From the IMG/VR virus record IMGVR_UViG_3300044611_001552, positions 79,467 through 143,466 of that record: a DNA stretch of 64,000 bases. One strand, 5' to 3'. A model generated the notes under the pieces. The model had not been told where the DNA came from, did not search any database, and worked only from the letters and a program-made list of their open reading frames with translations. Positions 31,415 to 39,605 of this stretch are shown here, piece after piece. The DNA is from a virus. How positions within the stretch are numbered: position 1 is the first letter of the stretch; every line of letters starts with the position of its first letter. Made by a program: the position numbers and the translations under genes.

Positions 31415-32122
31415 GTGTCAAAAGGTTTATTAGAAAAAACAATAGAAGAAAATTCTTTATCACAAGAATTAGCAGACGAATATTTAAAAATATATATTGC
31501 CGACATAGATTGGGTTCCACATATCATAAAGTTGTGGAACAATTTTTATAATAAATCCAAAGATAAAGAGCAAGCAAATGAGATGGTTAAAAAAGCTATA
31601 TCATGTGCAATCCTTTTGCCAGTAATTGATAATACAACGATTCCGAATCCTCCACATAGGCTTTTATTTTGGTGTACAGGATGGGTTCAATTTAATGAAA
31701 GAGATTGGTTTTCTTTATTCAAAGAGACAATCGAAAAAGATCTTGAAGTTAAAAATTATAGAAAAGAAGTTATTAAATCTGGTATTATAGATCCGATAGA
31801 TTACTCCCCAATGAGTAGACAAGCTTTTAACTGGCTTTACGAAAGAGCATATAACTCTGGTGAAATTACAGAAGAAAATAAAACAGTAGTCACAGAAAAG
31901 TTAAAGAATATTGTAAGAATATATGGTGGTGCAGTCGTATGCAGTATCTTTATAAATCATGAAAACTTTTTAGAAAAAGTTATTAATTGGAGAAGTGGGT
32001 ACTTCTTTGAAAAACAAATACATAGAGCTTATACAGTAGAAAAAATTAACAAAATCAAAAACATGGAATTTAGAAAAACTAATTCTGATTATATAAAGAA
32101 ACCAAACAAGGAGATAAAATGA
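31415..32122 (+). CDS. Hypothetical protein upstream of ribonucleotide reductase
   Basis: 235 residues from a GTG start; the preceding 50 bases contain AGGTAG-type sequences but no strong Shine-Dalgarno. The stop overlaps the RNR start (ATGA), so the two are probably co-translated. The protein is largely helical with a Trp/Cys-rich patch (L-L-F-W-C-T-G-W-V-Q-F). No catalytic motif is recognised. Translational coupling to RNR hints at a role in the early or middle metabolic programme, but this is context only. Confidence 0.55.
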   Translation: MSKGLLEKTIEENSLSQELADEYLKIYIADIDWVPHIIKLWNNFYNKSKDKEQANEMVKKAISCAILLPVIDNTTIPNPPHRLLFWCTGWVQFNERDWFSLFKETIEKDLEVKNYRKEVIKSGIIDPIDYSPMSRQAFNWLYERAYNSGEITEENKTVVTEKLKNIVRIYGGAVVCSIFINHENFLEKVINWRSGYFFEKQIHRAYTVEKINKIKNMEFRKTNSDYIKKPNKEIK

Positions 32123-34209
32123 CAATCGCTACACAAGAAGAGCAACAGGTACCAAATACAAAATCAATTTCAATGTATTCTTTTAAGGTTTCTGACGATT
32201 TTGTTGAGCAGTATCGCCAAAAAAGAGCACCTTTTGGGTACGTAGATGCTGGAGGCAACTCTGTTGGGGAGATCACCTTTCTTCGCACATATTCAAGAAT
32301 TAAAGAAGATGGCACAAAAGAAACTTGGACAGATGTTTGCGAACGAGTAATTAATGGCATGTACTCATTGCAGAAAGATCACTGCAAAAAAAGCAGACTT
32401 CCGTGGAATGACGCAAAAGCACAAGCTTCTGCAAAAGAAGCCTTTGATCGTTTGTTTAATTTGAAATGGACACCACCAGGACGTGGCTTATGGATGATGG
32501 GCACAAATATAGTTAATGTGCAAAAGAACTCAGCAGCACTGCAGAACTGTGCATTTGTTAGCACGGTTGAGATGACAAAGCATAATCCAGCAAAGCCGTT
32601 TGGATTCCTAATGGAAGCATCAATGCTGGGTGTTGGTGTTGGCTTTGATGATAAGGGTGCAGATAAAGACTTCGTTATATATGAACCAAATAAACCAGAA
32701 ATCGTAGAGACCATAGAAGATAGCAGAGAAGGCTGGAGAGATTCAACTGTCACTCTTATTAATTCTTACTTAAAGCCTGATCAAAATCCAATGTCATTTA
32801 ATTATGATGAGATAAGACCACTCGGTACTCCCATTAAAACTTTTGGAGGTACAGCTTCTGGGCCAGCACCACTTGTTAAACTTCACACAGCCATTAGAAA
32901 GATTTTTAAAAATCGTAATGGGGAAAGACTTACAAGAAAAGATATTGCAGATATAGGAAACCTTATTGGTGTTTGTGTTGTTTCTGGAAATGTTCGTCGT
33001 TCTGCTGAACTACTAATAGGTAGAATAGATGATCAGAACTTTCTTAACTTAAAGAACGCAGAGGTATTTCCTGAAAGAAACTCTTATGATTCAGAAAACC
33101 CTGGTTGGGGTTGGATGTCAAATAATTCAGTTGAAGTTTCTGTTGGCCAAGATCTTTCTCCAATAGTAGATGGTATATCACGAAATGGTGAGCCAGGAGT
33201 AATATGGATGGATATGGCAAGAAAGTATGGAAGACTTGCTGATCCGGCTAACAATAAAGACCATAGAGTTTCTGGATTCAATCCATGTGCCGAGCAGTCT
33301 TTGGAGTCTTACGAGTGCTGTACACTTGTTGAAACATATCTTGGTAGACATGATTCGATAGAGGACTATAAGAGAACCTTAAAGTTTGCCTACCTATATG
33401 CAAAAACTGTTACGCTTTTACCAACACACTGGGAAGAAACAAACGCGATCATGCAAAGAAATAGAAGAATTGGAACATCAATGTCTGGTGTTGCAGACTT
33501 TGCAGACAACAACGGTATGCCAGTCTTAAGAGATTGGATGGATGAAGGATATAAGACAATCCAAAGATACGACAATGTCTACTCAGAGTGGCTTGGTATT
33601 CGTGAGTCAATCAAAATGACAACGATCAAACCATCCGGTACTGTGTCCATTCTTGCTGGAGAGTCTCCAGGAGTTCACTGGACTCCAGGTGGCAAGTTCT
33701 TCAATAGAACGATTAGATTCTCAAATGACGACCCAATGCTTCCATTATTTAGAATGGCCAACTATAGGGTAGAGCCAGCATCAGAGTCTCCAGATACTAC
33801 GTCTGTTGTGTATTTTCCAATTAAATCTGGATCCAATAGATCGGAAAAAGATGTAACTATCTTTGAAAAAATTGCCTTAGCAGCTGCTGCTCAAAGATAT
33901 TGGTCTGACAATTCTGTTTCTGTGACAGTTTCATTTGATAAAGATAAAGAAAAACATCATGTTGGGACGGTCCTGCATATGTATGATGGTCAGTTAAAGA
34001 CTGTGTCATTTTTAGCTAGTGGAAACGACACGTACCCTCAGATGCCGTATACTCAGATAGAAGAGTCTGAGTATGTCGAAGCAGGAAATAACTTATTCCC
34101 CATAGATTTAACTGGCGTGTATGCAGGTATGGCTGCAGACGCAATAGGCGAATCATACTGCACAACAGACTCTTGCGAAATAAAGTTTATAAAAGAAAAC
34201 AGTAAGTAA
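32119..34209 (+). CDS. Adenosylcobalamin-dependent (class II) ribonucleoside-triphosphate reductase
   Basis: 696 residues, similar in length to monomeric class II reductases (Lactobacillus RTPR type). Visible motifs are A-L-Q-N-C-A-F-V-S-T near residue 138 (first active-site Cys), N-P-C-A-E-Q near 391 (thiyl radical Cys and Glu), K-P-S-G-T-V-S near 505 with P-G-V-H-W nearby, and a C-terminal redox pair S-Y-C-T-T-D-S-C. The enzyme converts ribonucleotides to deoxyribonucleotides using vitamin B12, without oxygen or a small subunit, supplying DNA precursors. It sits with ThyX and dCMP deaminase. No in-frame CGG is present. Confidence 0.9.
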   Translation: MTIATQEEQQVPNTKSISMYSFKVSDDFVEQYRQKRAPFGYVDAGGNSVGEITFLRTYSRIKEDGTKETWTDVCERVINGMYSLQKDHCKKSRLPWNDAKAQASAKEAFDRLFNLKWTPPGRGLWMMGTNIVNVQKNSAALQNCAFVSTVEMTKHNPAKPFGFLMEASMLGVGVGFDDKGADKDFVIYEPNKPEIVETIEDSREGWRDSTVTLINSYLKPDQNPMSFNYDEIRPLGTPIKTFGGTASGPAPLVKLHTAIRKIFKNRNGERLTRKDIADIGNLIGVCVVSGNVRRSAELLIGRIDDQNFLNLKNAEVFPERNSYDSENPGWGWMSNNSVEVSVGQDLSPIVDGISRNGEPGVIWMDMARKYGRLADPANNKDHRVSGFNPCAEQSLESYECCTLVETYLGRHDSIEDYKRTLKFAYLYAKTVTLLPTHWEETNAIMQRNRRIGTSMSGVADFADNNGMPVLRDWMDEGYKTIQRYDNVYSEWLGIRESIKMTTIKPSGTVSILAGESPGVHWTPGGKFFNRTIRFSNDDPMLPLFRMANYRVEPASESPDTTSVVYFPIKSGSNRSEKDVTIFEKIALAAAAQRYWSDNSVSVTVSFDKDKEKHHVGTVLHMYDGQLKTVSFLASGNDTYPQMPYTQIEESEYVEAGNNLFPIDLTGVYAGMAADAIGESYCTTDSCEIKFIKENSK

Positions 34210-34210
34210 C

Positions 34211-34582
34211 ATGGGCGATTTTGAAGATGATATTGATAAAATCTTTTCTGAAATAGCTAAAAACGAAAAAATAGAAAACGTTGAAAAAATAGTTAACGAA
34301 GAAAAAATAGAACATATAAAAAAATATTTAAATATAATACAATCTTTAAATCATACATCTATATATATTAATGATATAGTTATTGATCTTATATTAGACC
34401 CTGAATTTTCAATAGAAAAAGACATTGCAGATTCTATAGATGATATTTATACGTTTTCAGAAGACCTTCAAGATATGATAGTAAATAAGTACAAAGACAT
34501 AGATCTAGATTCCTATGTTGATATGATGTATGATGACATAGACACAGATGATTATGAAACAGGTGACGATTATGAAGAATGA
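34211..34582 (+). CDS. Acidic hypothetical protein
   Basis: 123 residues, extremely acidic (many Asp and Glu, few basic residues), beginning one base after the RNR stop region and overlapping the start of thyX. The composition resembles small phage proteins that mimic DNA or bind basic partners, but no motif supports a specific role. The C-terminus D-D-I-D-T-D-D-Y-E-T-G-D-D-Y-E-E is almost purely acidic. Confidence 0.5.
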   Translation: MGDFEDDIDKIFSEIAKNEKIENVEKIVNEEKIEHIKKYLNIIQSLNHTSIYINDIVIDLILDPEFSIEKDIADSIDDIYTFSEDLQDMIVNKYKDIDLDSYVDMMYDDIDTDDYETGDDYEE

Positions 34583-35339
34583 TTTTATAGAAATGAAAGT
34601 AATAGAACCAGATGTTGTTAGTAAGGAAACACTTACAGAGAACGAGGGTACAATCAAAGTCCTAAATAATGGTTACGTAAGACTTGTAGACTATATGGGT
34701 AGTGATATTTCCGTAGTAAATGCAGCGAGAGCGTCTTTTGCAAAAGAAAATAGAACAAATGAACTTACGACACAAGACGCAAGACTGATCAACTTTCTCG
34801 CAAGAGAAAATCATATGTCACCATTTAGACACGCTTTTATGACCTTTGAGTTTAAAGCTCCACTTATGGTTGCTAGACAGCATTGGAAGTATGTTGTTGG
34901 TTCTGATCACACAATGGATGCGTGGAACGAATCTTCAAGAAGATATATAACTATGGAACCAGACTTTTATGTTCCTGAACCAGATGAGTGGAGAATGGCT
35001 TCAGAAGATAAAAAACAAGGTTCTTCTGGATTAGTTGGTCCTTGGACAGGTTCTGTTTTTACAACTGAACTAAGAAGATATATTGAGTCTGGCGAAGCTC
35101 TTTACAAGATGGCTATGGATAATGGAATAGCTCCTGAACAAGCTAGATTATTTTTGCCTGCGTACTCATTAAATGTCATTTATAGATGGTCGTGCAGTCT
35201 TCAGTCTGTAGCGTTGTTCCTATCGCAAAGAATGGCAGAAGAGTCGCAGGTAGAAATACAACACTACGCTGATGCAGTTTATAGGTTGGTACAGCCTGTT
35301 TATCCAGTTTCTCTCTCATGTCTAATAGGATCTAAGTAA
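34572..35339 (+). CDS. thyX: Flavin-dependent thymidylate synthase
   Basis: I chose ATG 34572 (AGGTGA six bases upstream) over ATG 34548; this gives 255 residues. Family signs: V-N-A-A-R-A-S-F near residue 48, H-M-S-P-F-R-H-A near 78, F-E-F-K-A-P-L-M-V-A-R-Q-H-W, W-N-E-S-S-R-R-Y near 120 and the C-terminal Y-R-W-S-C-S-L-Q ... R-M-A-E-E-S-Q-V-E-I. ThyX makes dTMP from dUMP with FAD and methylenetetrahydrofolate. The usual R-H-R-x7-S signature is altered: H-W-K-Y-V-V-G stands where R-H-R is expected. It works with the adjacent RNR and dCMP deaminase to make thymidine nucleotides. Confidence 0.88.
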   Translation: MKNDFIEMKVIEPDVVSKETLTENEGTIKVLNNGYVRLVDYMGSDISVVNAARASFAKENRTNELTTQDARLINFLARENHMSPFRHAFMTFEFKAPLMVARQHWKYVVGSDHTMDAWNESSRRYITMEPDFYVPEPDEWRMASEDKKQGSSGLVGPWTGSVFTTELRRYIESGEALYKMAMDNGIAPEQARLFLPAYSLNVIYRWSCSLQSVALFLSQRMAEESQVEIQHYADAVYRLVQPVYPVSLSCLIGSK

Positions 35340-35500
35340 TGCAGTTTATTTCTTTACTCATATTTGCTTTGTTAATTAATTGGATTTGTTCACTTAATAA
35401 TTCAATTAGGGAAGAAACAGATAAAAATACTAAATATATTTTAATAGTATTGTCGCTTATTGTTGGATTTTTTTCTGGTTTAATATTATATTTGATATGA
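35339..35500 (+). CDS. Tiny two-helix membrane protein
   Basis: 53 residues; the start overlaps the thyX stop (TAATG) and the stop overlaps the next start (ATGA), so it is embedded in a tightly coupled operon. Two hydrophobic helices (F-I-S-L-L-I-F-A-L-L-I-N-W-I and Y-I-L-I-V-L-S-L-I-V-G-F-F-S-G-L) are joined by a charged loop. Function unknown. Confidence 0.5.
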   Translation: MQFISLLIFALLINWICSLNNSIREETDKNTKYILIVLSLIVGFFSGLILYLI

Positions 35501-35958
35501 GTATCACAAAAAAAGATCTCCAATATATGGAGCTATGTAGAACCGCTGCTAATATATTTTCTACGTGCGGAAAAAAGCAGTATGCAGCTGTACTTTTGGA
35601 TAAACACGGACATATAGTTGGTTTTGGATACAATGGTGGACCCAAGAATTATAAGCACTGTAAAGATGGTGGCTGTCCAAGGCTCCAACAAGATAGTCTA
35701 AATGGTTCCGTATACGATAATTGTATATCAGTACACGCCGAACAAAACGCTATAATACACTGTGATTACAGTTCGGAACCAGAAAAAATTTATGTTAATG
35801 GACCACCCTGTTTCGGCTGCGCTAAGCTAATATGTAATACAACGATCAAAAAAGTAGTTTGTTTTAAAGACTCTAACTATAAAGATTGGCCTAGAATAAA
35901 AGAATATTTTGACAAAGCTTCCATTGAAGTAGTGGAAATAGAAAAAGAAAGCGTATAA
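35497..35958 (+). CDS. dCMP deaminase family protein
   Basis: 153 residues with the zinc-dependent cytidine/deoxycytidylate deaminase signature: S-V-H-A-E-Q-N-A near residue 88 (His ligand and catalytic Glu) and P-P-C-F-G-C near 109 (two Cys ligands). An upstream Cys/His cluster (H-C-K-D-G-G-C-P-R) resembles the second zinc site of T4 and bacterial dCMP deaminases. It converts dCMP to dUMP, the substrate of the nearby ThyX. The start overlaps the stop of the preceding membrane protein. Confidence 0.9.
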   Translation: MSITKKDLQYMELCRTAANIFSTCGKKQYAAVLLDKHGHIVGFGYNGGPKNYKHCKDGGCPRLQQDSLNGSVYDNCISVHAEQNAIIHCDYSSEPEKIYVNGPPCFGCAKLICNTTIKKVVCFKDSNYKDWPRIKEYFDKASIEVVEIEKESV

Positions 35959-36155
35959 TGCCAGCATCAAAGCTTAATTATATAGTAGTATACGAAGGTG
36001 TCAGCCAGGTTTATGGTTGTTCATCTAAAAAAATAGCAGTAGAATCTCCACCACCAGCTGGTGTAGATCCAAATACAAAAAAAATATTATTTGTTACATT
36101 TGAACCAGACACAAATGATCTTTGTGTCTATAAAGTAGAAGAAGAAAATGAGTAA
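35958..36155 (+). CDS. Hypothetical protein
   Basis: 65 residues; its ATG overlaps the deaminase stop (TAATG). The sequence suggests a small beta-rich fold (L-N-Y-I-V-V-Y-E-G-V ... I-L-F-V-T-F-E-P). No family is recognised. It overlaps the next gene by a few bases, so it belongs to the same transcript. Confidence 0.45.
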   Translation: MPASKLNYIVVYEGVSQVYGCSSKKIAVESPPPAGVDPNTKKILFVTFEPDTNDLCVYKVEEENE

Positions 36156-36393
36156 GAAATTAAATTCAAAAAAGAAAGTAAACATTAGACTTAAGCCACA
36201 CGAGTCTTATTTAGTTGCTACAGCAGATTGGTTTATAGCAGCTGCTGAAGTATTTGAATCTTTATCCAAAAAAGAAGAAGATAAAGATACTAAACAACAA
36301 TATATAGAAATCGCAGCTTTTATTAGGTCTAACGTAGAGCAAAATTATTTTGACCCTTCTTATATGAATGATGATGATGAAGACTGGAACTAA
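36148..36393 (+). CDS. Hypothetical protein
   Basis: 81 residues, lysine-rich at the N-terminus and acidic at the C-terminus (N-D-D-D-E-D-W-N), with a central amphipathic helix (T-A-D-W-F-I-A-A-A-E-V-F-E-S-L). Overlaps both neighbours. No function can be assigned. Confidence 0.45.
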   Translation: MSKKLNSKKKVNIRLKPHESYLVATADWFIAAAEVFESLSKKEEDKDTKQQYIEIAAFIRSNVEQNYFDPSYMNDDDEDWN

Positions 36394-36625
36394 AACATTA
36401 ATTTTTGTATCAGCTTTGTGCGGAATGTATACAGCACTGAAATACTCAAAGCCTAAGAAAAATCACACCGTAGATACAGAATCAGATCCATCAAAGTTTG
36501 GAAACAGACTTAAAGAATTCTTTTTTGAAGAAGACTTAACAAATGCCATACAACAGTATCTATCTTTAATAGATGCAGGCCTTAACCCTAAAGACGCTTA
36601 CGAAATAGTTAGGACAAAAATATGA
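36368..36625 (+). CDS. Small membrane-anchored hypothetical protein
   Basis: Up to 85 residues; four in-frame ATGs in a row (36368-36379) leave the exact start open. An N-terminal hydrophobic segment (L-I-F-V-S-A-L-C-G-M-Y-T-A-L) is followed by a soluble helical domain. The stop overlaps the start of the glycosyltransferase gene (ATGA). Function unknown. Confidence 0.45.
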   Translation: MMMMKTGTKTLIFVSALCGMYTALKYSKPKKNHTVDTESDPSKFGNRLKEFFFEEDLTNAIQQYLSLIDAGLNPKDAYEIVRTKI

Positions 36626-37425
36626 TAGACCTTTGTGTTGTTAATTACAACTCAGCACCCTTATTAAAACGAATGATGGATACTCTTCATTCTGATTTAG
36701 ATAGTGTTGAAAAAGTTTGGAAGTTATATATAACAGACAATGGATCAACAGATTCCTTTGTTGATTTTATGAGATCAAATTCTCACAATTATCAGATAGA
36801 TAATTTATACTTAAGAAACAATATAGGATATTCTGCAGCCTGCAATGATATGGCCAGTAGATGCAATTCAGATATAGTCGCTCTTTTAAACGGAGACATA
36901 TGGATGACTTCTTCGGATGTGCAAAGAGTGCAAGAGATTTTTGATGAAGATCGTAGTGTTCATATTCTTGGCGTAAAACAAAGAGACGAATCCGGAAGAA
37001 TAACACACGCAGGAGTTGTGGGAACTGGCTCCAATCCAGTTATAAGAGGGTGGATGCTGGAGGATAAAGAAGACACAATGTTTAAGGATAGAATAAATTG
37101 TGTAACAGTTTTTGGTTCAGCTTTTTTTGTTAGAAGAGATGTGTGGGATGAAATGACCAATCATCCAGAATATAAAAAAATACACCCAGAAGCTAAAGGT
37201 GCGTTTCTTCCAACGCCTCATTACTACGAAGAAACTTGGTGCGCATATTTTGCAAGACACTTGGGATACAATGTTGTTTATGACGGCACAGTGTCGATAG
37301 GTCACAGTTGGCATGCATCTACACCAAGACCAAACGAAGGTATTAGTGAGGTTGATAAATACTTTCCAATTAGTAGAGAAATTTTTAGAAAAGCATGTGA
37401 CCATTTTGGAATAGAAAGAGATTAA
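36622..37425 (+). CDS. Family 2 glycosyltransferase
   Basis: 267 residues with a GT-A fold: V-N-Y-N-S-A-P-L-L at the N-terminus, D-N-G-S-T-D-S near residue 38, N-I-G-Y-S-A-A-C-N near 68 and L-L-N-G-D-I-W-M near 88, where the D-x-D position reads G-D-I. It would transfer a sugar from a nucleotide donor to a glycan, protein or DNA acceptor. It is the first of several transferases in the window and sits inside the nucleotide-metabolism operon. Confidence 0.8.
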   Translation: MIDLCVVNYNSAPLLKRMMDTLHSDLDSVEKVWKLYITDNGSTDSFVDFMRSNSHNYQIDNLYLRNNIGYSAACNDMASRCNSDIVALLNGDIWMTSSDVQRVQEIFDEDRSVHILGVKQRDESGRITHAGVVGTGSNPVIRGWMLEDKEDTMFKDRINCVTVFGSAFFVRRDVWDEMTNHPEYKKIHPEAKGAFLPTPHYYEETWCAYFARHLGYNVVYDGTVSIGHSWHASTPRPNEGISEVDKYFPISREIFRKACDHFGIERD

Positions 37426-37426
37426 A

Positions 37427-37828
37427 ATGACAGATAAATTAAACCCCTGGATATATAACGCAGAAGTTAAAAAGGTAGTTGATGGCGATACATTTGATAT
37501 TGTTATTGACTTGGGATTTGACACCCTTAAGAAGGGAAGAGTTCGTCTTTATGGCGTTAATACCCCAGAGAGCAGAACTTCTAATATTGAAGAAAAGAAG
37601 ATGGGCTTAGCTGCTAAAGAGTTTACTGATCAATGGTTGACAGCAGCAAATCATAAAGTAAAAATTGAAACAATTATTGATAAGAACGAGAAATATGGAA
37701 GAGTTCTTGCTAGAGTATGGAATGAAGCAGGAGCATGTTTAAATACGGACATAGTTGCTTCTGGACTAGCAAGAGAGTATTATGGTGTTGGAGATAAAAC
37801 TTTCACCGAGTTCAAGAAAGAAAAATAA
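37427..37828 (+). CDS. Staphylococcal nuclease-like (thermonuclease) protein
   Basis: 133 residues, the size of a single SNase domain. Motifs are V-V-D-G-D-T-F-D near residue 14 (calcium ligands), R-V-R-L-Y-G-V-N-T-P-E near 36 (catalytic Arg and Glu) and Y-G-R-V-L-A-R-V near 87 (second catalytic Arg). No signal peptide, so it probably acts inside the cell on host or phage nucleic acid. A related but larger-context domain lies in the baseplate hub gene. Confidence 0.85.
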   Translation: MTDKLNPWIYNAEVKKVVDGDTFDIVIDLGFDTLKKGRVRLYGVNTPESRTSNIEEKKMGLAAKEFTDQWLTAANHKVKIETIIDKNEKYGRVLARVWNEAGACLNTDIVASGLAREYYGVGDKTFTEFKKEK

Positions 37829-38232
37829 TGCAAACATTTCTACCATACCCAGATTTTGTAGAGTCAGTAAAAGTATTAGACTATCGTCGGTTAGGAAAAC
37901 AACGTGTTGAAACATTTCAAGTTCTTAATATATTACTCGAAAGAACGCCTACTAAAGGTTGGCGTAACCATCCTGTCACTCGCATGTGGACAGGGTACGA
38001 AGAAGCGCTAAAGCTATATCAGAACTACACTATCTTAGAGTGGATAGATCGTGGTTATAAAAATAATATGAAGTTTGAAGAAGTTGATCATAAAAATATC
38101 ATACTCCCCCATTGGTTTGGTGGCATAGATTTTCATAAATCGCATAGATCTAATCTTCTAAGAAAAGATTACGAGTATTATTCACAGTTCTTTGACGAAC
38201 CATCAGATTTAGAGTATCATTGGCCAGTATGA
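37828..38232 (+). CDS. Pyrimidine-dimer DNA glycosylase-like protein
   Basis: 134 residues. The N-terminus M-Q-T-F-L-P-Y-P-D-F and L-D-Y-R-R-L-G-K-Q-R-V-E match the small phage/actinobacterial family annotated as MSMEG_6728-like or pyrimidine-dimer glycosylase-like, with a later H-P-V-T-R-M-W and C-terminal H-K-S-H-R-S-N-L-L. A DNA-repair role is inferred from family naming. This is the only gene in the window with an in-frame CGG (37888-37890) read as Arg without a frame change; a +1 shift there would hit TAG at once. It also uses more CGT/CGC than its neighbours, hinting at a different origin. Confidence 0.7.
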   Translation: MQTFLPYPDFVESVKVLDYRRLGKQRVETFQVLNILLERTPTKGWRNHPVTRMWTGYEEALKLYQNYTILEWIDRGYKNNMKFEEVDHKNIILPHWFGGIDFHKSHRSNLLRKDYEYYSQFFDEPSDLEYHWPV

Positions 38233-38633
38233 GCATTACAGTTTATTTAGCTGGAGCTATGGACTATGTTGGAGACTACGCCAAGGGTTGGCGTAAATCT
38301 GCAACAGAAAACCTCAAGTTTTTGGGATATAAAATATACGATCCAACTTCTATTCCAGAAGAATCAGATATGACACCCGATGAAATTGTTCAAAAAAATT
38401 TGTTCATGCAGAAAAAGTCAGATTTAATTTTAGTAGAATATCTACTAGAAGATAGGGCTTACATAGGAACAGATTTTGAAATGGCTTGGGCCAAAATGCA
38501 TGACCAACCTTGTGTAGTCATGTGCTCTACTCAAAATAAAGATCGACCATATATGAAATATATGGCAACCAAACTTGCAAACAACCTGCAAGATGCTATA
38601 GACTATATATCTATCCATTATCCAACAAATTAA
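38229..38633 (+). CDS. Nucleoside 2-deoxyribosyltransferase-like protein
   Basis: Start ATG 38229 overlaps the previous stop (ATGA) and is preferred to TTG 38220; 134 residues. V-Y-L-A-G-A-M-D at the N-terminus, D-P-T-S in the middle, and the sequence D-L-I-L-V-E-Y then I-G-T-D-F-E-M-A-W-A match the deoxyribosyltransferase-like/DUF4406 fold, in which the Glu of the F-E-M segment is the usual nucleophile. It would salvage or remodel deoxynucleosides. Neighbours RNR, ThyX and dCMP deaminase fit. Confidence 0.7.
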   Translation: MSITVYLAGAMDYVGDYAKGWRKSATENLKFLGYKIYDPTSIPEESDMTPDEIVQKNLFMQKKSDLILVEYLLEDRAYIGTDFEMAWAKMHDQPCVVMCSTQNKDRPYMKYMATKLANNLQDAIDYISIHYPTN

Positions 38634-38645
38634 AAAAGGAACAAT

Positions 38646-38828
38646 ATGTCAGAGAACAAGTTCAAATACTTTACAGTAGAAACTGTAACACTAGTCAAGG
38701 CAAACAGCAAGAGCGACGCCGAGAAGCTAGCCAATGGGCGCAGAAATGTGCGAGGAGAAGTAATTCTTAAGACAACAGATGTTGAGAGAATTCCAGCAGT
38801 CGAAGCCCACAAGCAAATCGAAGCCTAG
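38646..38828 (+). CDS. Small protein sharing the phosphoesterase N-terminal domain
   Basis: 60 residues with GGAAC-type sequence before ATG 38646. The segment Y-F-T-V-E-T-V-T-L-V-K-A ... A-E-K-L-A-N-G aligns without gaps to residues 6-29 of the metallophosphoesterase at 9281 (Y-F-L-V-K-T-T-S-I-V-K-A ... A-I-A-S-G). Codon usage here is richer in G and C than nearby. It is followed directly by a strong terminator, so it ends the operon. Function unknown. Confidence 0.55.
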   Translation: MSENKFKYFTVETVTLVKANSKSDAEKLANGRRNVRGEVILKTTDVERIPAVEAHKQIEA

Positions 38829-38839
38829 TATTACTGTTC

Positions 38840-38880
38840 AAGGGTAAGAGGAGGTTTATCGCTTCCTCTTACCCTTTATC
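38840..38880 (+). terminator. Rho-independent terminator
   Basis: Perfect 13-bp stem AAGGGTAAGAGGA / TCCTCTTACCCTT (38840-38852 and 38864-38876) with an 11-base loop and a short T-rich tail. Confidence 0.8.
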
Positions 38881-38894
38881 AATTGGAGATTAAA

Positions 38895-39605
38895 ATGATC
38901 TACGCTGTTATGGTAGCGAGAAACGAAGAAAATAGATATCTTGAAGATGTCTTAAAAAGATTATCTACTCAAGTAGATAAAATAATATTTACAGATGACT
39001 GTTCTACTGACGATACTGCAGAGATAGCTTCTGGATATGCGCAGGTTTATAAAACAGAAGAGGTTTTATTCACAAAGCATGAAGGAATGCTAAGAAGCGA
39101 AGCTTGGAAAAACCTGTCAAATCACGCAAAGCCAGGAGACTGGATTGTTGCTATAGATGCTGACGAAAAGTTATATACAAAAACAAACGAATCAATAGGT
39201 GATGTTTTAACTAAGTCTCCATTTGATGTTGCTAATGTTAGACGATATGAAATGTGGAATTCAACATCTTATAGGGTTGATAAAATGTGGGCACCTCATA
39301 ATACTTTTAGAATTTTCAGATTTGCTAAAGATGGTGTTTACAGAGATAAAAGATTGGCTTGCGGATCAGAGCCTACATACGTAGAGTCTTGGGTTAGAAG
39401 TAGAAACTATTGGTTTGAAAACCCTTTTGTAATGCAGCATATGGGTTACATAAAAGATGAAGATAAACAGTCTAAATATGAAAGATACATGACCTTAGAT
39501 AAAGGTGAGTTCCATAATATAATTCACCTACAATCTATTTTAGATAAAGAACCAGTTCTTATACCATGGGGTGTATTTGGACAACAAACATTGGAGCTTG
39601 TATGA
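38895..39605 (+). CDS. Family 2 glycosyltransferase
   Basis: 236 residues from ATG 38895, with GGAG at 38885-38888 as ribosome-binding site. Motifs are V-A-R-N-E-E-N-R-Y-L near the N-terminus, F-T-D-D-C-S-T-D-D-T near residue 34 and A-I-D-A-D-E-K near 90 (D-x-D). W-x-x-H-N-T-F-R-I-F-R in the acceptor half is typical of SPBc2-like or beta-1,4-glucosyltransferase relatives. It begins a new operon after the terminator at 38.85 kb. The acceptor is unknown; virion protein, DNA base or host surface glycan are all possible. Confidence 0.8.
   Translation: MIYAVMVARNEENRYLEDVLKRLSTQVDKIIFTDDCSTDDTAEIASGYAQVYKTEEVLFTKHEGMLRSEAWKNLSNHAKPGDWIVAIDADEKLYTKTNESIGDVLTKSPFDVANVRRYEMWNSTSYRVDKMWAPHNTFRIFRFAKDGVYRDKRLACGSEPTYVESWVRSRNYWFENPFVMQHMGYIKDEDKQSKYERYMTLDKGEFHNIIHLQSILDKEPVLIPWGVFGQQTLELV

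Noticed and set aside
32379-32753. 124-codon minus-strand ORF
   Set aside because: Antisense of the RNR gene, which has unmistakable plus-strand motifs.
37117-37524. 135-codon minus-strand ORF
   Set aside because: Antisense across two well-supported plus-strand genes.
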